Shown here one piece after another: positions 6,946-9,595 of a DNA stretch of 9,595 nucleotides (within the stretch, counting starts at the first letter, position 1; every line of letters begins with the position of its first letter). Made by a program: the position numbers and the translations under genes. The notes beneath the pieces are model-generated. The model ran no database searches and was not told where the DNA came from. It worked only from the letters and a program-made list of their open reading frames with translations. Source of the DNA: Methanothrix sp. (GTDB lineage Archaea > Halobacteriota > Methanosarcinia > Methanotrichales > Methanotrichaceae); contig JAQVZT010000083.1 of NCBI GenBank assembly GCA_028708055.1, forward strand, positions 1 through 9,595, read 5' to 3'.

Positions 6946-7164
6946 GACCCTGTTAAGCCCGAGGTAGTGATCAAGGCTCTGAGAAGGATAGGCTTTCAGC
7001 CTGTGAGACAGAAAGGCAGCCACCTCTTCATGAAGCATCCCGATGGCAGAAGTATAGTAATCCCCGTACATCCTTGAGAAGAGCTCGGGCGGGGATTACT
7101 GATGGAGATAATGAGCGATGTGAGGATGAGCAAGAAGGAATTTTTAGTTTTGCTGCAGGGCTAG
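6933..7164 (+). pseudogene. Decayed hicA toxin gene (frameshift plus in-frame TGA)
   Basis: From 6955 the frame reads KPEVVIKALRRIGFQPVRQK and then GSHLFMKHPDGRSIVIPVHP, an unmistakable HicA core with the catalytic GSH. It hits TGA at 7075-7077 and continues in the same frame as EELGRGLLMEIMSDVRMSKK to TAG at 7162-7164, which is the normal HicA C-terminus. The family has Gly after VHP, so one GGA-to-TGA change explains the stop. At the 5' end a plausible start (TTG 6933, LLQLRP) lies one frame off; removing one T near 6951 would join it as LRPVKPEVV and also end hicB neatly. At least two lesions make active toxin unlikely. TGA recoding as selenocysteine is not favoured because Gly is expected there. 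Confidence 0.7.
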
Positions 7165-7200
7165 AAAGCGCGAATGGCAGAACGGATCGCCAGATGCCAC

Positions 7201-7244
7201 CAGGGGCGCGCGCTCGGGCGTGGGGGCCTGGCTGCGCTCGTGAG
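7201..7244. repeat. GC-rich repeat, copy B, after decayed hicBA
   Basis: Second copy of the element at 5176-5219, starting 37 nt after the decayed hicA stop, so both copies hold almost the same place relative to a hicBA locus. Positions 7209-7235 encode RARAWGPGC on the plus strand. Similarity seems to extend upstream (MPPGARARA here, ATPGGGRTRARA in copy A), with a length difference of two codons that keeps the frame. Origin and role are unknown. Confidence 0.6.
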
Positions 7245-7303
7245 TCAAGGAAAACGGTGCAAAAGAGCATAGCGCGAAAGGACAAAGGATGCCCTCCTCT
7301 ATT

Positions 7304-7337
7304 GGATTGGCGAGCTCAAGCCCGAGATCCCCAATCC
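7304..7337. repeat. Strong hairpin upstream of the MNT antitoxin gene
   Basis: The arms 7304-7317 (GGATTGGCGAGCTC) and 7324-7337 (GAGATCCCCAATCC) form 12 of 14 pairs around a 6-nt loop. It ends 46 nt before the ATG at 7384 and abuts a TTACATA element (7338-7344) that could be a weak TATA box. It could be an operator, an RNA structure, or the edge of a repeat. Apart from this and repeat B, I see nothing in 7165-7383. Confidence 0.5.
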
Positions 7338-7383
7338 TTACATACTTTGAGGATCCACTATTGCGAAGAGAGGTTTCAGAGAA

Positions 7384-7713
7384 ATGAAAACGCCCTTGGA
7401 TGATAGAAAAATCAGTTCCCTTCCATCTCTGAATCGAATCATGCAAAACCTTCGTGCACACTTGCCACAGCTTCGTGAAGAATACAACATCCGCTATGCC
7501 TGGCTCTTCGGCTCCTTTGTCCATGGCAAGCAGCATAAACAGAGCGACCTTGATGTATTGGTGGAGTTTGAAGAAGCTCCAACTCTTCCTAAATTTATCT
7601 CTCTGGAGCAAAGACAGCACGAAATTACCGGCATGAATGTCGATCTTGTATCTATTCGAGCTCTGAAAGGCCAGATAGGTGAGCGTATCTCGCAAGAGAA
7701 GGTCGCATTGTGA
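7384..7713 (+). CDS. MNT-type minimal nucleotidyltransferase antitoxin (MntA-like)
   Basis: A 109-residue nucleotidyltransferase. MNT proteins neutralise a HEPN RNase toxin encoded next to them, in studied cases by transferring AMP to the toxin. The catalytic signature is complete: GSF at 43-45, D55 and D57 in the SDLDVLVEF block, and the third carboxylate D87 in NVDLVSI. Length and motif order match the family, ending with the usual ALKGQIGERI block. GAGAGG at 7368-7373 lies 10 nt before the ATG. A later in-frame ATG (7441) lacks such a site. The stop overlaps a GTG start by 4 nt (GTGA), the usual coupling to a HEPN gene, but the frame that follows is only 29 codons, so this antitoxin appears to have lost its toxin. 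Confidence 0.86.
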   Translation: MKTPLDDRKISSLPSLNRIMQNLRAHLPQLREEYNIRYAWLFGSFVHGKQHKQSDLDVLVEFEEAPTLPKFISLEQRQHEITGMNVDLVSIRALKGQIGERISQEKVAL

Positions 7714-7799
7714 AGGCAGAAAGAAGGTATATTGATTTGCCTATTGATAATATTATATATCGATACTTGGGCATCAGCACGGTGTGGTATGTGACATGA
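7710..7799 (+). pseudogene. HEPN toxin remnant with internal deletion
   Basis: A 29-codon frame begins at GTG 7710, overlapping the MNT stop, exactly where the HEPN partner gene should start. MKAERRYID resembles HEPN N-termini. The next residues, DNIIYRYLGIS-TVW, resemble the family's C-terminal catalytic block (R-x4-H, then EYFGVxxxxVW), with Tyr in place of the catalytic His and two residues missing before VW. After the TGA the same frame reads PWLK, which recalls the conserved DLPxLK that follows. I infer that most of the roughly 110-residue toxin was removed by an internal deletion. The family match rests on short blocks only. Confidence 0.45.
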
Positions 7800-7890
7800 T
7801 CATAGCCATGGCTAAAGCTACGCAATTCCAAAGGTAATCAGCACGACCCGGGGTATTGCATGAAGAACAAAATCCCACTGGCAAAAAGAG

Positions 7891-7961
7891 AATTTTATGC
7901 GACGGAATAGACTAGCATAATGAGGGGGCATATATAAAAGGCAAGCTTTTAGGACTCTACA
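7891..7961. repeat. Left arm of an imperfect inverted repeat flanking the ATPase/TOPRIM module
   Basis: The reverse complement of this segment matches 9470-9540 at 44 of 71 positions without gaps. Conserved stretches are TGTAGAGTCC, TTTATATA and GCAT-AAA. It lies in the gene-poor stretch 7800-8036, which otherwise holds only A/T-rich sequence and two TATA-like elements (TATATAAAA at 7931-7939 inside this arm, TTTATAG at 7986-7992). It may be a terminal repeat or one of two scattered copies of a small element. Confidence 0.55.
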
Positions 7962-7985
7962 TATAGGAATCCTCGGCGAAATGGA

Positions 7986-7992
7986 TTTATAG
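7986..7992 (+). promoter_or_regulatory. Candidate TATA box for the ATPase operon
   Basis: TTTATAG lies 45 nt before the ATPase ATG, which would give a start near 8013 and a short leader. The alternative TATATAAAA at 7931-7939 is a better TATA match, but it lies inside the inverted-repeat arm and would give a leader of about 75 nt. I cannot decide between them. Confidence 0.25.
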
Positions 7993-8036
7993 AATGACAC
8001 AAGGTCTATCATCGAATAAATCGAGCGAGATGCAAG

Positions 8037-9299
8037 ATGTCCATTGTTTCATTAGAATTAGCTAATTTTAAAAGTTTTAAGAAAATAAACATTGGCCTGA
8101 AGGATTATAATGTACTGATTGGTAGTAATGCAGCGGGAAAATCAAATTTTATTCAAATTTTTAAATTTATTAAAGATATTTCGCAGCACGGCCTAGATAA
8201 TGCTATATCAATGCAAGGTGGCTTGGAATATTTAAAAAATGTTCGTCTAGATTCAGATATTTTCTCGATAAAGATTTCTTTTTCTGATAACAATAATCCA
8301 TTTATTCTAAATAAAAATTTTAAAGATAAAATTATAGGACTAAAAGATATTTCGTTTACTTATGAATTTCAATTAAATATTTCTGCATCTAATAAGAAAT
8401 ATAAAATAACTAATGATATTCTAGACAGAAACATCGAGATATGGGAATTAGAGAAACAGGGTAAAAAATTAGAGAAAAAAAGTAAATTAGGAATGGCTAA
8501 GGAAACATTTGAATTAAGCAAAGGAAAATTAGTATATACCTTTAAATGCCCAGATGAATTAAAATTTGTAGAAAATGAATTCAGCCAATTTCAGGATATA
8601 TTTAAAAAATACAAGCTGCCATCGAAGATGCTTCTTCTTGAAACTCCAATAATCAATGTATTTAAGCCATATAATAAAATATTTGAAGAGATTTCAATTT
8701 ATGATTTTGACTCTCGGATTCCAAAGAGGGCCGTGCCAATTACAGGCAAGACTGAATTAGAGGAAGATGGTGGCAATTTATCAATAGTTCTAAAAAATAT
8801 CATGGATCATAAAGAAACTAAGAGAAAATTCTCAAATTTGATAAAAGATATCCTTCCTTTCGTGAATAGCATCGATATACAAAAGTTTGATGATAAATCG
8901 ATGCTATTTAAAATAAAGGAGAATTATCTTAATAAATATATCCCTGCATCATTGCTTTCTGATGGGACTATAAATGTGGTCGCTTTAATCGTGGCTCTTT
9001 ATTTCGAAAAAAAATCAATAATTATTTTAGAGGAGCCAGAAAGGAATATTCATCCTGCACTCATTTCTAAATTAATGAATATGATACAGGATGCATCGAA
9101 AAATAGGCAGATAATTATTACTACACACAATCCAGAAATTGTAAGATTTACAGACAGTGATAATTTATATCTAATATCAAGAGATGAAATTGGATTTTCT
9201 AAATTATCAAAACCTATTGAGAGTGAAGAAGTTAAGGAATTCCTAAAAGCTGAATTGGGAATAGAACAGCTTTATGTAGAGAATATGCTGGAAGCATAA
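8037..9299 (+). CDS. AAA/ABC-type predicted ATPase (OLD/AAA_21-like, defence-associated type)
   Basis: A 420-residue cytoplasmic ATPase of the RecF/SMC/OLD-like class. It opens with the class's usual SLELANFKSFKK. Walker A is G29-S36 (GSNAAGKS), an ABC-like signature lies at 308-311 (SDGT), Walker B is IIILEEPERNIHP with E332/E333, and the switch His is H364 in TTHN. A charged, Lys-rich middle of about 250 residues separates the two nucleotide-binding halves. The C-terminus (EEVKEFLKAELGIEQLYVEN) also recalls COG4637-type ATPases. Such ATPases partner with nucleases or TOPRIM proteins in anti-phage systems, and a TOPRIM-like gene follows after 2 nt. Base and codon use is strikingly A/T-rich compared with the mod operon, suggesting horizontal transfer. 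The ribosome binding site is weak. Confidence 0.85.
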   Translation: MSIVSLELANFKSFKKINIGLKDYNVLIGSNAAGKSNFIQIFKFIKDISQHGLDNAISMQGGLEYLKNVRLDSDIFSIKISFSDNNNPFILNKNFKDKIIGLKDISFTYEFQLNISASNKKYKITNDILDRNIEIWELEKQGKKLEKKSKLGMAKETFELSKGKLVYTFKCPDELKFVENEFSQFQDIFKKYKLPSKMLLLETPIINVFKPYNKIFEEISIYDFDSRIPKRAVPITGKTELEEDGGNLSIVLKNIMDHKETKRKFSNLIKDILPFVNSIDIQKFDDKSMLFKIKENYLNKYIPASLLSDGTINVVALIVALYFEKKSIIILEEPERNIHPALISKLMNMIQDASKNRQIIITTHNPEIVRFTDSDNLYLISRDEIGFSKLSKPIESEEVKEFLKAELGIEQLYVENMLEA

Positions 9300-9301
9300 A
9301 A

Positions 9302-9565
9302 ATGTATACTAAATTATTCATCTTAGTAGAAGGGCCTGATGATTATAGATTTTTCGAAAATATAATTAAACCACTTTTCTCTCAATACTTTACTCAGATT
9401 ATAATAAAAGAGTATGCGGAAAGAACACAAATCTTCGTAAACACATTAGTTTCGACTTGCAAAGGAGGCTGTAGAGTCCCGAATGTATGGCATTTATATA
9501 CCCCGCGATTCTTTTTTAATCTACCTTGCTGCATTAAAATCGCGCTCCATTCTAGACAGGAATAA
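9302..9565 (+). CDS. TOPRIM-like protein, truncated after the first motif
   Basis: Only the first 50 or so residues look native: MYTKLFILVEGPDDYRFFEN and onward through QIIIKEYAERTQIFVNTLVS. The hydrophobic strand ending in E10-G11 followed by PDD is the TOPRIM catalytic glutamate motif found in OLD-type nucleases and in TOPRIM partners of defence ATPases. The second TOPRIM motif (DxD) is absent. After about 9460 the frame runs into the right repeat arm, becomes Cys-rich (CKGGCRVPN, LPCCIKIA), and stops at TAA 9563-9565 after 87 residues in total. I infer that an insertion or rearrangement removed the C-terminal part, leaving a non-functional effector beside an intact ATPase. The start follows the ATPase stop by 2 nt, so the two were co-translated. 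Confidence 0.65.
   Translation: MYTKLFILVEGPDDYRFFENIIKPLFSQYFTQIIIKEYAERTQIFVNTLVSTCKGGCRVPNVWHLYTPRFFFNLPCCIKIALHSRQE
9470..9540. repeat. Right arm of the imperfect inverted repeat, interrupting the TOPRIM gene
   Basis: This is the inverted partner of 7891-7961. It starts within about 15 nt of the place where the TOPRIM protein loses family character. Weaker similarity seems to continue toward the window end, so the full repeat may be longer. It may be the edge of an inserted element whose remainder lies outside the window. Confidence 0.55.
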
Positions 9566-9595
9566 ATTCAACTTGCATCCGTTTGGTAATCTGGA

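Noticed and set aside
7075..7077. TGA in hicA as a selenocysteine or other recoded codon
   Set aside because: The family has Gly at this place and one base change explains it; the same locus has independent frameshifts, so decay is simpler.
7074..7403. A 109-residue plus-strand frame covering repeat B
   Set aside because: It overlaps the hicA remnant in another frame, crosses the hairpin and runs into the MNT start; only the short RARAWGPGC core shows coding-like conservation.
7144..7695. A 183-residue minus-strand open frame across the MNT gene and its upstream region
   Set aside because: It runs antisense to the MNT catalytic motifs and through repeat B and the hairpin; the translation has no recognisable domain.
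7818..8012. A 64-residue minus-strand frame whose CRV...LY.P residues recall the tail of the truncated TOPRIM frame
   Set aside because: The resemblance is the protein shadow of the inverted repeat. Differences between the arms are spread over all codon positions, so it does not behave as coding sequence.
1..9595. CRISPR arrays, tRNA or rRNA genes
   Set aside because: No regularly spaced direct repeats, cloverleaf with a T-loop motif, or rRNA-like conserved segment was seen on either strand.

Overview
The window looks like the chromosome of a methanogenic archaeon. A Methanothrix (Methanosaeta)-type genome is the best guess, but that is an inference from protein style and gene content, not a proven assignment. 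Supporting signs are an F420-hydrogenase/dehydrogenase beta-subunit family protein, exported proteins with archaeal-style signal segments, AT-rich TATA-like promoter elements, T-rich terminators, and a high density of HicBA and MNT/HEPN toxin-antitoxin genes.

Layout. Positions 1-1415 hold a small basic protein (possibly cut by the window edge), a DUF2958-like protein whose start overlaps it (TAATG), and an exported or anchored protein with a low-complexity linker. Positions 1500-4446 form a tight plus-strand operon: modA (molybdate/tungstate-binding protein), modB (permease) and a two-cluster ferredoxin/FrhB-like flavoprotein. The modC ATPase expected after modB is absent. A GC-rich hairpin and a T-tract follow the operon.

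Positions 4716-7164 hold two hicBA modules on either side of a solitary type I periplasmic-binding protein gene. The first module looks intact, with a TTG-started toxin. The second is decayed: the antitoxin tail is frameshifted, and the toxin has a frameshift near its start and an in-frame TGA where the family normally has Gly. Each module is followed, 30-37 nt after the hicA stop, by a copy of a GC-rich repeat whose two copies differ in a 27-nt core only at third codon positions.

Positions 7304-7799 hold a strong hairpin, an intact MNT-type nucleotidyltransferase antitoxin, and a 29-codon remnant that reads like a HEPN toxin with its middle deleted.

From about 7720 the base composition becomes strongly AT-rich. 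This part carries an AAA/OLD-like ATPase followed 2 nt later by a TOPRIM-like gene, an arrangement reminiscent of two-gene anti-phage systems. The TOPRIM gene keeps only its N-terminus. The point where it loses family character coincides with one arm of a diverged, ungapped inverted repeat (44 of 71 positions identical); the other arm lies just upstream of the ATPase. The right-hand part of the window therefore reads as a graveyard of toxin-antitoxin and defence modules beside a housekeeping Mo/W uptake operon. The most interesting unexplained signals are the repeat-bracketed ATPase/TOPRIM unit and the coding-like GC-rich repeat linked to both hicBA loci.
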